Shown here piece after piece: positions 1 to 10,471 of a stretch of 40,979 bases of DNA. Made by a program: the position numbers and the translations under genes. Positions within the stretch are counted from its first letter, which is position 1. The number at the start of each line of letters is the position of its first letter. Below the pieces are notes generated by a model. The model saw only the letters and a program-made list of their open reading frames with translations, did no database searches and was not told the DNA's origin. The DNA comes from Acanthamoeba sp. SK_2022b (lineage: Eukaryota; Discosea; Longamoebia; Acanthamoebidae): positions 1-40,979 of the forward strand of contig JANDJZ010000391.1 of NCBI GenBank assembly GCA_027943245.1, given 5' to 3'.

Positions 1-909
1 AGCCTGATCTGTTCGACGGCCTTGCTCTCCTCCCTGTTCGACACCAGCCTCTGCAAGGCATCACAGCGCAATGCAGCGCAATGCAACACGCGCAAGAGAG
101 GGATGAGCGAGGTGGGGCCACGGCCACAGGCGAGCCTGGTGGTTGTGGAGGGAGAGTGTACCGAGTAGAGGGCGGGTTCGTTGGCGCGCTGCTGCGTGGC
201 CCACGGGTGGGCGTAGCCCAGGGCGCGCCACAGCGACGCCCGGTATTTGGTCGGCACGCCGCCCAGCACCATTCCCCGCAACTGCCCCCAATCACACACA
301 CGCACACGCACACAATTCAGTTGACGTCTCTCACATTCGCTCACACACACTCACACACACACAGAGAGAGGGGGGGGGGCACTGTACCTTGGTCTTGGAG
401 TGCATGGCAGTGGACCAGGAGCCATCGATGGCGACGACGTCGCGCCACTTGGCCTCGTCGGCGGCATCGCGGGCCTGCTGGGCCAGTTTGCGTTCGTGGG
501 CTTCGGCGTAGAGCGAACGGAAGTCATCGTGCTCGCCTCCCAGCTCCTCGCCTTCTTCGTCGTCGCTGGCCTCGTCCTCGACGGCTGCTTCTTCTGGTTC
601 GACGTTGTTGTATGGCTCGGGAGTCGGTACGTTGTCTTCGTCGACATCGTAGTCGTCATCTTGAAGGACGGCGGTGTTGAATGCTTGATTGGTTTCCTGC
701 TTGGCAATTTCCTCATTGTCGTGTTGGTTTGACGGAGATGACGATGAAGAGGAAGAGGAGGATTTCCTTCGTCCGCCGATCCTTCTTCGCTTCTTTTTCA
801 CGATCCTGCGCGTGCTGATCTGTTCTTGTTCGTGGTCGTCATCGTTTGAAAGGTCCTCGAAGTCGAGACGGCGGCGTTTGAGATGCAGCGAGCGGTCCTG
901 GCTGGACAT
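1..909 (-). CDS. TBC-domain Rab GTPase-activating protein (partial, 5' part of gene)
   Basis: Read from ATG at 909 leftwards, with introns at about 282-387 and 51-161, all phase 0; the gene runs off the window at position 1. Exon 1 (388-909, 174 codons) is charged and disordered: a KKKRRR-type basic cluster, a run of nine serines, then acidic stretches rich in Asp/Glu. Exon 2 (162-281, exactly 40 codons) begins LRGMVLGGVPTKYRASLWRAL, the first helix of a TBC domain (family pattern: L..lv..GvP...R..lW). Exon 3 (1-50) continues RLVSNREESKAVEQIR, fitting the helix before the family's D.xRTFP motif, which lies outside the window. TBC proteins stimulate GTP hydrolysis by Rabs with an Arg and a Gln finger; neither is visible because the protein is cut. 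The TBC assignment is strong, the Rab target unknown. Confidence 0.8.
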
Positions 910-1830
910 TTACGTGTGTGATGGACAGAAATGTAGTAATGCACAGAGATTATCGCCTCTAAACTCGCCAACGATGTCCTCCAAGGATCGCTGCGAGATG
1001 AGTTGGATGAGTGTAGACTTTCGGGTGGGTGCCCTATGTGGCGTACAACGAAGCACCCAACACTTGCGAAGCAAGGCTTGTACTACAAGCCGTTAGGCAA
1101 CTGCCAGCAATTTGGCGCTCTTTTTTAGCTCCTTTTTGGAGAGGAATGCCAAGCACGCTACAGATCGGGTACAGGCCCCTCGCCTGCAGAATGAGCTGAT
1201 CTGTCAAGCCAAGCCATACAAGCAGCGGCGGGGGATGAGCCTTTTTAGCGGCGAGGTGACCTTAAAGTAGGGCGTCGCAACCAGATCTGCAGTGTTTTTA
1301 CTTACCCCGTAAGGAAATTTCGATTTTCTAGCTATTTTATCATTGGTCGATTCAGACTATTTCAGGAATGTGGCCCTCTTTCTTTGAAATCTGATAGGTG
1401 CTTTCAGACTATTTCAGGAATGTTGCTTAACTCGCTACCTTATTGGATAATTTAGCGGAAAACACGTGGAGATGATGGTTTATCAAAAGAAATGCCCCGA
1501 GAGCACCTTTTTAAGGTAATCAACAAGTGATTTCTCTGGGTTTTTGTTCAGAAATCGTTGATAATGATTATTTAGTTTACGGAATAGGGTAAAGACGGAG
1601 GAATGAAAAGAATGACCAATGAGAAAACAAAGAGATCAAACCGGTTGAGACAGCCTACCTTAAAGCAAAAGGGTTAGGAAAGCTTTGTAAAAGGAAACAC
1701 GCTATCTTCGGTATATCTCTATCTTCCCCGCATCGCTGAAGCGACACAAACGCGCCGAGGCAGTTATCTAGTCAGACAGGAAGAGAGTGAGAAGCAAGAG
1801 GTCAGGCAAGGCATAGGGTAGCGCTGCACG
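910..1830. other. Intergenic region between divergent genes
   Basis: About 920 bases without a supportable gene, between the starts of the TBC gene (-) and the acidic-protein gene (+), so it should hold both promoters. It is AT-richer than the flanking exons. A 21-base direct repeat (1351-1371 and 1403-1423) is the only clear internal structure. I see no tRNA or other RNA gene in it. Confidence 0.6.
1351..1423. repeat. Pair of 21-bp direct repeats in a divergent promoter region
   Basis: The 21-mer beginning ttcagactatttcagg occurs at 1351-1371 and again at 1403-1423, 52 bases start to start. Both copies are perfect and lie between two divergently transcribed genes. This could be a protein-binding element or a small tandem duplication. 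Confidence 0.7.
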
Positions 1831-4084
1831 ATGGCGACCACTAACGTGGAGGGAGAATATCCTCAGCCCTTAGCTCGGCCTCCTGTGCCTTTAGTTCATC
1901 CACAGCCCCATGGCATGCTCTTTTCGCAACTAGCCTCGCATCACATCGCCACCAGAAGGCGAAGGGACACGCCTTATCCGCTATCCACCGAGCCACCCAG
2001 GCAAGGTCTGTCCTACGCTGCTCGCAAGGCTTCGAAATGGGGAGTGGCCACAACAACAACCACCACAACAACCACACCTACCGCACCGACCGCCACAGCG
2101 AAAGCCCTATCCCCAAAAGTAACAACACCCCAAGCGGCCCTGATCGACCTCACGACCGAGGAGAGCGACAGCAGCGACTGTGACAGCGAACTTGAAGGCG
2201 AAGACGACAATGAGGATGATGACGAGGAGGAAGACGAAGAGGAGCTGGATGAGTTCGATGATGGAGAGCTCCCAGAGAACGCACCAGAAGTAGTAGGTAC
2301 AAAAATCTTAGAAGATCATGTGATAGTGGTGGAGGAGGTGGATGCACAGCCTTCTTGTCCAGGGCCTGCTACCGATATTGGAGACGACGAGATGGTGTGG
2401 TCTCACGAGAGCGCGAGCGGGTCAGAGGACGAAGAGGATGATCTCGAGGAATTCGAGGACGAAGAGGAAGACGAAGAGGAAGACGAAGAGGAAGACGAAG
2501 AGGAAGAGGAAGAGGAAGAAAACGATCAAGACGAAGATATGGCACATCTATTCAGCAGTGATGATGAAGAAGATGATGTCGTAGTGGTAGCGGTTCACCC
2601 GCCCACCTGGGTCCACAAGGGAAGCGAAAGCGGGAACAGCGAAGTTCGACGGGAAAGACGAAGCTAACGACCGTCCGGAAGTGGTTGAGGAGGAGGACGG
2701 GGACTCGTCAGATGAGGAGCTCGAGAGCTCCTCTATTCTGCCGCCTCAATCAAGCGAGGCTTGCGGCCAAGCAGAAGAAGGAAAGAGCAGCTCCCCTTTT
2801 CCCGCCAGCGCTCCCGACTACGGCGACGCCTTCGCTGGCCTCGATGAGCAGCTAGGTCTGGACTGTGACTACATCCTGGAACTGCTGCGTGACACCGAAT
2901 TGTTCGAAGTCGCCCAGGAGGATGCGGGGATGTCAGGGGGATCAGAGCTACAGCTTTCTCCCGAACCTCTCCTACCCGAGCTGCTGGACAGCCACCAGCA
3001 CTCCAGACAGCCAACCGGCTACAGCTCCGAGTTTTACGACGGCCAACCTTGCAACCAGGGCTACTCACTACACAGCCCCTTTCTGGAAACTCAGCACCAG
3101 CCCATCCCAGCTGACCATGGCTACTCCGATACAGACCTCTACACTTCCACAGCGCCCCTGTCCATCCCTGCCCAGCCTCCAGCTCCCACTCGGCCGGTGC
3201 CACAGAGCGTGAAGACGCTGGCTCAGCTGTTCGGGCTGCCAAAGCCACTCTACCTCTCACCCTCTCATCCTCCTACGCTCAGCGCGCTCGAGCACCTGGG
3301 ACTCTCCCGGCGCATGCGCAAGCCACGCGAGGGAACCCTTGTTCTGCCGCCTTCGCTCACCCCGTACCTCTCTCAAATGACCGCCTTCCTGGCCCCCAGT
3401 GACGCCGAGCAGAACGGTGATCCTCCCCTCTTCGATGTGAATTGTGAGATTACGACTGGAACTTACGTTGCATGGGAACACCAGAATCTGTAACTGGAAG
3501 TCCAACTTCGAAACGAAAAACTCAGGAGCCGTTTGGTAAGCTTTCCAAAACATCTGTTTTTGCTTCTAGTTTCGCTGACCAGCTGGTGGGGAACCTCAAC
3601 AGCACGTCGCTCGAGTTCCAGCTCGGAGCCTAAGCGCTATCGAGCCTCGCCGCGGCCGCCACAGTTCGACTACGGAGCGTCCCATCACCAACAGGAGGAT
3701 GCGTCCTCTTCGCATCTGGAGGGGGACACCAGCAACATGGGAAGCTACATCGACAACCTCCTTACCTACCTCGACTCGCCGATGACCATGTCGTTCGACG
3801 CCTCGTCCACTCCCTGCTCGACTCCCTCGTCACCCTTCTCCCCGAACCAACCACGGACTTTCCCAACCTCCCCGTCCGACTCCCTGCATCACCCGGCCAC
3901 TGCCGACTCTCGACCGCTGGCTCGCAGCTCGACGCGCAGCAACAACTCGTCTTCGTCTTGTCGAGGCAAGGCAAGCTCGGGCACTTCTTCGGCGACTCCT
4001 GAACTTGACCTCGACGCTGATGCCAACTTCCTCGACGAGGTGCTGCAATGTGCCTCTCAGCTCGAGCAGGACTTCCTCTCCTGA
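1831..4084 (+). CDS. Acidic low-complexity protein with SUMO-interacting-like motif
   Basis: No known fold recognised. The ATG at 1831 opens a reading frame to 2667. A frame change near 2581-2644 (candidate GT-AG intron ending at 2644) joins a second open stretch, and a clear intron 3444-3569 (gtgaga...ttctag, phase 1) joins the last exon, ending at 4084. The N-terminal third has a Thr tract and then ALIDLTTEESDSSD, the layout of a SUMO-interacting motif (hydrophobic I-D-L-T followed by acidic/Ser residues, also good CK2 sites). Long Glu/Asp runs follow (about residues 125-250). The middle and C-terminal parts are Ser/Pro/Tyr-rich with short amphipathic stretches such as DYILELLRDTELFEVAQ and FLDEVLQCASQLEQDFLS. 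The composition suggests a nuclear regulatory or chromatin-associated protein, but that is inference. The first intron boundary is uncertain. Confidence 0.65.
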
Positions 4085-4336
4085 TCACACTCACTGTCTT
4101 CTACTTGTAGCTCCCAAACCTCCCCAGAGTTCTCTGATCTCTTGTATCCTATAACACAGAGCAAGCCTTCGAATAAACGTGGGCAGCAATTTTGTAAGCA
4201 TGTGTGCGACCTCCACGCCCCTATCCCTTGCGCCGAACCGATGCGGGTGATGGATCGATGGTGGCGGGATCAGTGTCGACCAAGTCGACAAAAACTGGTC
4301 GCTAAAAAGAAACGGCAAAGGAATATCAGTCCCCCC

Positions 4337-5571
4337 ATGTCGCACTCACAGGACCAGAGCAACGCCACGACGACGCAGTGTAGCGCCTGCGTCAACGGAC
4401 ACGCGCCCACAGATAAGGATGGCAGCGGCCCGATCGATCCTAGGCTGGAGAAGCTGCTACCCGAGAATATCTTCTTCATCGATTCGAAGCAAGTAGCGGC
4501 GATCATGAAGGAAATGGGATACCAATCGCACCTGGAGCTGCTTAACGAGATTCTCAAACTGGCCGCGAGGCGCGCAAGGCCGCCCATCTCGCGCTTCTAC
4601 GTCGGTACCGTTGGTCTGAGCCAGGATGGTAACATTTATTGTGGGGGCAACGTCGAATTCGACGGCCTTACCCTCAACGACTCGATCCACGGCGAGCAGT
4701 GCCTTATCGCGCGTCTGGTGAACGCCGACGAGAAGGGCATGGTTTGCTTCTGCGTCAACGCGCCGCCTTGCGGTCACTGCCGCCAGTTCATCAACGAGCT
4801 CGACGTCCGAGAGCTCAAGATCGCCATCACCGGCAAGGGCACGTTCTCGCTCGACCAGCTGTTGCCCTTCAGCTTCGGTCCCAACGACCTGGGCAACGCC
4901 ACGCGTCTCCTTCGCCACTCGTCCTACGCCATCACCCTGCAGCAGCCCCCCGCCGAGGCCGACGGTCGCAAGCTGGTGGATGTCGCCGTCAAGGCCGCCA
5001 GCCGCGCCTACGCGCCCTACACCGAGTGCCCCTCGGGTACCTGTGTAACTCCACTTGATATCGCCGAGTTACATTTTTGTATTATTTTGCTCTATTTATT
5101 TATCCTCTAAAATCAAATATTTTTTTTTTCAAGTATGCTTTAAACTAAAGCGAAAACGTGGTCTATTTGTTTTATTTTTATTTTTATTTTTTGGTAGGTG
5201 TGGCGCTACGCTTGAAGGATGGAAGCACGTACCGAGGCTCGTACGTGGAAAACGCGGCCTACAATCCATCTCTGCCTCCGCTCCAGTCAGCCCTCACGGG
5301 TCTGGTGGGCGACGAGAAGCAGTGGGGCGAAATCGAGGCCTGCGTTCTCGTCGAAAAGAGTACGCCGCCTTTCTGCTTTCAGCAGCCGAGGCGCCAGCAG
5401 CAACAGCCATTAACGTTCGTGCACACACCCACACACAACAACAACAACAACAACACAGAGGGAGCGCTCATCTCGCAGGAGGGCATCACGCGGCGGCTTC
5501 TCGCCTCGATCGCGCCTCAGGCAACCTTCCACGTGTACAACATTGACGAATGCGTGAAGGAGAGCAGCTGA
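4337..5571 (+). CDS. CDA: Cytidine deaminase, two-domain dimeric (E. coli/plant) type
   Basis: Hydrolytic deaminase of cytidine/deoxycytidine to uridine/deoxyuridine in pyrimidine salvage, using one zinc. Three exons: 4337-5036, 5198-5359, 5459-5571, both introns phase 1. The catalytic domain shows HGEQ (zinc His and proton-shuttle Glu) and PCGHCRQF (the two zinc Cys), followed by FGPNDLG as in the dimeric family. The region from PSGVALRLKDGSTYRGSY through ENAAYNPSLPPLQSAL matches the C-terminal pseudo-catalytic domain of E. coli-type enzymes. The length (about 320 residues) fits the two-domain form rather than the 140-residue tetrameric form. An in-frame ATG at 4241 would add about 32 basic residues (MRVMDRWW...); I prefer 4337, since residues after it look like a normal N-terminus, but an extension that targets an organelle is possible. 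Neighbours do not suggest a joint pathway. Confidence 0.92.
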
Positions 5572-5713
5572 AAGCATCTTCTCCCTCCTCCCTCGTCGTT
5601 CGAGCTCTGGCTCTTCATTTTTGGATCATCGTAATCATCGTCATCATCATCCTCCCACATTACTCTCCAAGCTGGTCCTGCAATTCAAATGGAAAATAAG
5701 TTGTTGTTGTTTT

Positions 5714-8298
5714 TCATTGCAAGACACACTTCTTGCCGTCTTTCTTCGTCCTGCTCGTTGTTGTTGTTGTTGTCGTTGTCGTCGAGGACATCTTCACCAG
5801 GGCCGCTTCGGGCACGTACCGAGGCTTGCCCATGCCCGGCACCGCCTGCCAGTCGTCCACCACCAGCTGCGTCATGGCGGCAAAGAGCTCGACGACGCCG
5901 TCGCCGCTCAGCGCCGAGCATTCCATGAAGCCCGCCCGGTGCGCCTCCGCCAAGTGCCTGGCGGCCGCCACGCGCAATCAATCGACCATGGGTTGAGCGT
6001 GAGATCGATCGGCCAGCCCCCCCCCCCAAACTATCATCAACCTTGGCTGGTCTTTGCAAGTAGAGGAGGAGGTACCGGCCCTCGTCTGCCGGCACGACGC
6101 GCAGGTGCTCCAGGTCTGCTTTGTTGCCCACCAACATGGCCTGGGTGTTGGGCGCATGCCTTTTTTTGGGGGGGGGGAAACACATGAGCGGTGCAGGGGT
6201 TGGGTTGGGGCTCGGGGGGAGAAGGAGATCGCGCACTGCTCTCTGCTGGCGAGGTAGGTCAGTGCCTCCTCGAAGGACCTGCGGGAGGTGACGTCGTAGA
6301 CGATCACCACCCCGTGTGCGCAGCTGTAGTAGCTTGCCGGCATGGATCGGAATCGCTCGCCGCCCCTCGCCCAGTCCCAGATTTGCAGCTGGCGTGGGTT
6401 CGGGGGTGGAGCGGGGAATAGGGATTGGGACATTAATGCAGTGCCTCGATTGGCGGAAATGACGTTGATGCAGCGATGGCAGGGAGTGGTGCCCCCACCT
6501 TGATCTTCTTGCCTTGCGACTCCACGAGGCACATCCGGAAATCGACTCCAATGGTGGGGTGGTGAATGTTGTGGAACTGGTCGTCGGCGTACCGCAGGAC
6601 TATCGAAGACTTGCCCGCTTGCCTGCCCGCGCGAGCGTCGATGGCCCAATGGTAGCACTCGAGCGTGAGTGGAAACACGCAAGCCCGATGTCTTTTGTGG
6701 AGGAGAGAGGGACGATGTGAGAGGGGGGGGGTAACGCACTCGTGGCCGGTCACGACGAACTTGGCCAGGAAGTCCCACTCGCTCTGTCCATCGGGATTGT
6801 AACTGCGGCCGCCTGCCCAATCCTTAACGGAAATTAAGGGCACACGCCCGCAGCCGTTCTCGCGCTGATCGAGAGCGAGACGCAGCCAGCGGATGTAGGT
6901 GCCCTTCCAATCGTCGACCCTGCCAACACCACGCCACGCGGCGTTCATTGTCTCTTCCTTTCTCTCCGACAAAACGCGCGATGGGCAGGTCACAAGGCAA
7001 ATGCGCACGTGAGCAACGACTGCCAGCTCGGGTTGCCCAGAGGGCTCCAGAGGGAGTCGTCCCTCGATATCATCGCGAACGGCTTGCACACCTGCGAACG
7101 CGGCGCGGTGAGATCGAACGCAAACGGCGGGGGGGGGCGCGTAGGGCACATGCCATGGCGAGCCTGCACAGGTCTTCGGCGGTCCTCGTGTAGGAGAAGA
7201 TGTGGACCAGGACCTCCTGTTGGTTGTTTTCCGTGCGCGCGCACAAATCATGAAATTCAGCAGACTGTAAGGGGGGGGGGAGGGGTAGTCTCGTTCACGT
7301 GCCGGCGGCAGGCTCCACAGGCCCACGGTCGCGCTCTCCCTGCCGACCTCCCGGAGCATCTCCTGCAGGTCGTCGTGACGAAACTCGGCGGCCGCCTTCG
7401 CCACGATGGCAGAGAGGCAACCCGAATGACCGTCGTCGTCTCAGCACACACACTTTGCTTTGTCCCCACCCAAACCACCTGCCACTTGTTTACCTGCGAC
7501 GGCGTGCCGAACTGGCCCTGGATGTCCATGGTCGCACCGTGGCCGAGCAGCAGGTCCACCACCTCCTTGTGGCCCTTGCACGACGCTGCCCCCACCCCGA
7601 TCGTCATTTCGCTCATCACAGTAGACTCGTATGTTGTGTGTGTGTGTGTGGTGTACCGTAGTGGAGGGCGGTGTCCCCACGAGCAGTCACCGCGTTGATG
7701 TCCGCGCGCGGCTGGCCTGCTTCGTTGCGCGCTTCGACCAGCACACGGACGACTTCGGAGTTGCCGCGCAAGCTCGCCAAGTGCAGGGGCGTCTTCGCCG
7801 AGATTAGCAGCCGGCGAGTCATCAGAGGAGGAAGGAGGAGAGCTACCTCCCCCGCGCTATTGGGCGCGTTGATGTCGACGCCGGCCGACATGAGGACGTC
7901 TACGAGCTCCAACACGGCCTGGCGCTCGTTGGACTCATCGGCCCCGGCGCCGCCGCCGGCAAAGTGGCGTGTGTCCTGCTCGGCGAGGATGTGGAGCGCG
8001 TTCATGCCGTCGGCCGGCGTCGTGCGACCGAGGTCGGCCCCGGCCTCGACCAACAGGCGGGCCACAGCGACGTGCCGTCCCTCGACGGCGAGGTGCAGGC
8101 TCGTCCTGAGTCGTGGATGGTCGGAGTCATTTCGATGAAGCTTATGTAAGTGTGGGGGGGGGGTAATAGCTACCAGCCGTGTGGGTCTACGTCGGCGTTC
8201 ACGTCGACGCGGTGGTGGTTTCCCTTGAGAAGGCCCGAGACGCCTTGAACGTCGCCTTGCGCCGCCATGGCCAACAACGAGAGCCCACTCTCCTCCAT
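5714..8298 (-). CDS. Ankyrin repeat - F-box - Rab-like GTPase fusion protein with CAAX end
   Basis: Read leftwards from ATG at 8298 (MEESGLSLLAMAAQG). Exon 1 (8174-8298) splices to 8105 to give DPHGWTSLHLA, a classic ankyrin start. About four ankyrin repeats follow to about 7500 (for example SAGETPLHLASLRGNSEVV, GHKEVVDLLLGHGA). An F-box follows at about 7240-7020: QQEVLVHIFSYTRTAEDLCRL, then VCKPFAMISRDDSLW after an intron. The next exon carries both the post-F-box helix (DDWKGTYIRWLRLAL) and the first GTPase strand (EWDFLAKFVVTGHE). Splicing then completes the P-loop GHEQAGKS. Further motifs: PTIGVDF (switch I), a rearranged switch II (DWARGGE), GNKAD (G4), ECSAL (G5), a basic tail and C-terminal CVLQ, a prenylation box predicted to be farnesylated because X is Gln. 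F-box proteins bind Skp1 in SCF ubiquitin ligases; ankyrins bind substrates. One gene is inferred because the F-box tail and the P-loop strand share an exon. Two splice junctions (after ankyrin 4 and within the F-box) are unresolved. Confidence 0.75.
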
Positions 8299-8326
8299 CA
8301 CTTCGGGTTTGGATAAGGCGAAGCCC

Positions 8327-8347
8327 TTTTTTTAAATATAAAAGGGC
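8327..8347 (-). promoter_or_regulatory. Possible TATA-like element upstream of the ankyrin-F-box-Rab gene
   Basis: On the minus strand an AT-only stretch reading ttttatatttaaaaaa lies about 30-50 bases before the chosen ATG at 8298. It is the only TATA-like sequence in the 198 bases separating this start from the stop of the upstream gene at 8496. It could equally belong to the 3' end of that upstream gene. Confidence 0.25.
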
Positions 8348-8495
8348 TATTTATTGTGATTTTTTGATTGGGTGGATGGCATTTAACCTCAAACCTGGGC
8401 TGTGTCCAGTCTACCGCGCTACCTCAAGCTCTTCTCTGGCTGCTAGAACAACAGCCCAAACAAACCAGCAGCGAGTGCGTGGTGGCGGCCTCTAT

Positions 8496-9417
8496 CTAGA
8501 GGTTGATGTCCTGGCCCAGAGGCCACTCGAGCTGGTACTCAAAGGGCAGCTGGACCTGCTTGCCAGCTTTGATGTCCACCTTCCACTTGAGGTTGTTGGC
8601 TGGAGTCACCACCACGCTGTCGTCCCCCTCCTACACACACAGAGAGATGACACAAAGAATATGAGCGATCAATGCTTGCGCCGCCAGATTAGAAAAGCCT
8701 GTGCGTTGTGTCTTTGTTTTTTGTTGTGTGTAATGTGCAGGGGTGTTACGTACATTGACGGCCGGTTTGAGAAGGCGGACCTTGATCTGACTGTCATTGG
8801 ACTTGGGCAGCTGATCGAACACGGCCACGTGCACGTCGGTGGCCTTGGTGTTCTTGATGGTGATCATGTGCTTCACCGTCTGTTTTAAATAGATAATAAT
8901 AATAATAATTAAATTACCCTCAGCTCGCCATGAATGCGTGGAAAACGTTTTGCGAAGGGGCCGTGCGCTACCCTGAGGTTGGACTTGCGGATGAGGCCCT
9001 GCTTGTCGTTGAAGAACACGCCCGGCGGGTAGGTCACCTTGATGGCATCATCCGCGCCAAGGAACAGCGCAAACGACTCCGACGGTGACACCGCCTACAC
9101 ACCACACACACAGCACACACAGCATAGACGCATGCACATTTCAGTCACTTGGCTTCTCAAGACAAGAGGCCACACTCCAAGAAGGAGCGCAAGATCACCT
9201 TGATGCTGGAGGTGGCGACGAAGTTGCCATCCATGAACACGTTGATGTCGCCCGCGAGGAACGTGTACTTGTCCGAGTCGTTGACGATGCTGGCCTTGAG
9301 GTAGGCGTGCGTGGACTTGGTCGGGATGACCACGTACGTGAACTTGGCCTTGAGCTTGATGATCCTGATCGTCACCTGCATTGTGTGCGTGAGCGATGTG
9401 AGAAATGCAAAGTGCGC

Positions 9418-9463
<46 letters not shown>

Positions 9464-9848
9464 TGCGAGTGTGGCCTGCAGGGTGGAGGAGGTGGAGACC
9501 TTATGCGGCTTGCCGTCGGAGAGGATGGTGGATCTGCGGGGGATCACGAAGCTCGCGCAGATGCTGCTCTCCTTCACCGAGGCAGTCATCACGCTGGCCG
9601 TTTGGTCCTCCAACTGGAAATCTGTGTGGTGCGCATACACGCGTGGTCCACGGGCGTGAGGAGCTGCGCACGAGACAGCTCACCGCATAAGTGACAGCAC
9701 AGCGGGCGCACCCTGGAGGCATTTGTCCATCTCCCTGGCTTTGAAGACCTCCTCCTGCTTGACCATCACGTTCAAGTGCGCTCCTCTTTCCATCCACTTG
9801 TGCGAACTATAGTTATGGTACTGCACTCGACGCAGCACACGCCACACA

Positions 9849-9917
<69 letters not shown>

Positions 9918-10403
9918 GAGCTTAGAGACGCGCGGGCATACGTTCCTCCGTCCCACTCCCCGATCGCTGCATAACCGGAAACGAGGTCGTACCACGAAGC
10001 CGACGAACTTGGTTCCCAAGTCCGGCGGCGCTCCTCCCACCGACGGCTGCGCTGTCGAGAGGGACAGCGGCGCCTGCCCGAGCCCACGCCATAACACACA
10101 CACACACACACACATACACACACATGCAACACATAGCACACAACACAGAAATGCGTCACACACACGCACGCGGCAAAAGTTGCTCTGCCGGAGGGAGAGA
10201 GGCTCAGGTGGTCGACGTACGTCGTGCCAGTCGTCGAGCGAGTTGTTGGTGATGATGCCGTAGTAGGTGAGGTTGAGCCTCGAGTCGTTGCTCTGCACGC
10301 GCACGTCGTAGGCGGCCTCCCACGACGCGTCCATCACGACGTACGCCAGCGACAGCTCCATCTGCCAGGCGTCACCACAAACATATGGCGTGAGCCTAGC
10401 CGC

Positions 10404-10471
<68 letters not shown>

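Noticed and set aside
81..716. Several plus- and minus-strand open frames over the first exon region
   Set aside because: They are shadows of the TBC gene exon 1 and of the CA-rich intron; only the minus frame from 909 joins to the TBC exons in phase.
2342..2584. Lys-Arg-Thr repeat ORF on plus
   Set aside because: It is the +1 frame of the GAA/GAC-rich acidic tract.
3536..3569. A 34-base intron gtaagc...ttctag in the acidic-protein gene
   Set aside because: It would leave a stop at 3491 unresolved or need a 10-base exon; a single intron 3444-3569 gives an open frame with consistent phase.
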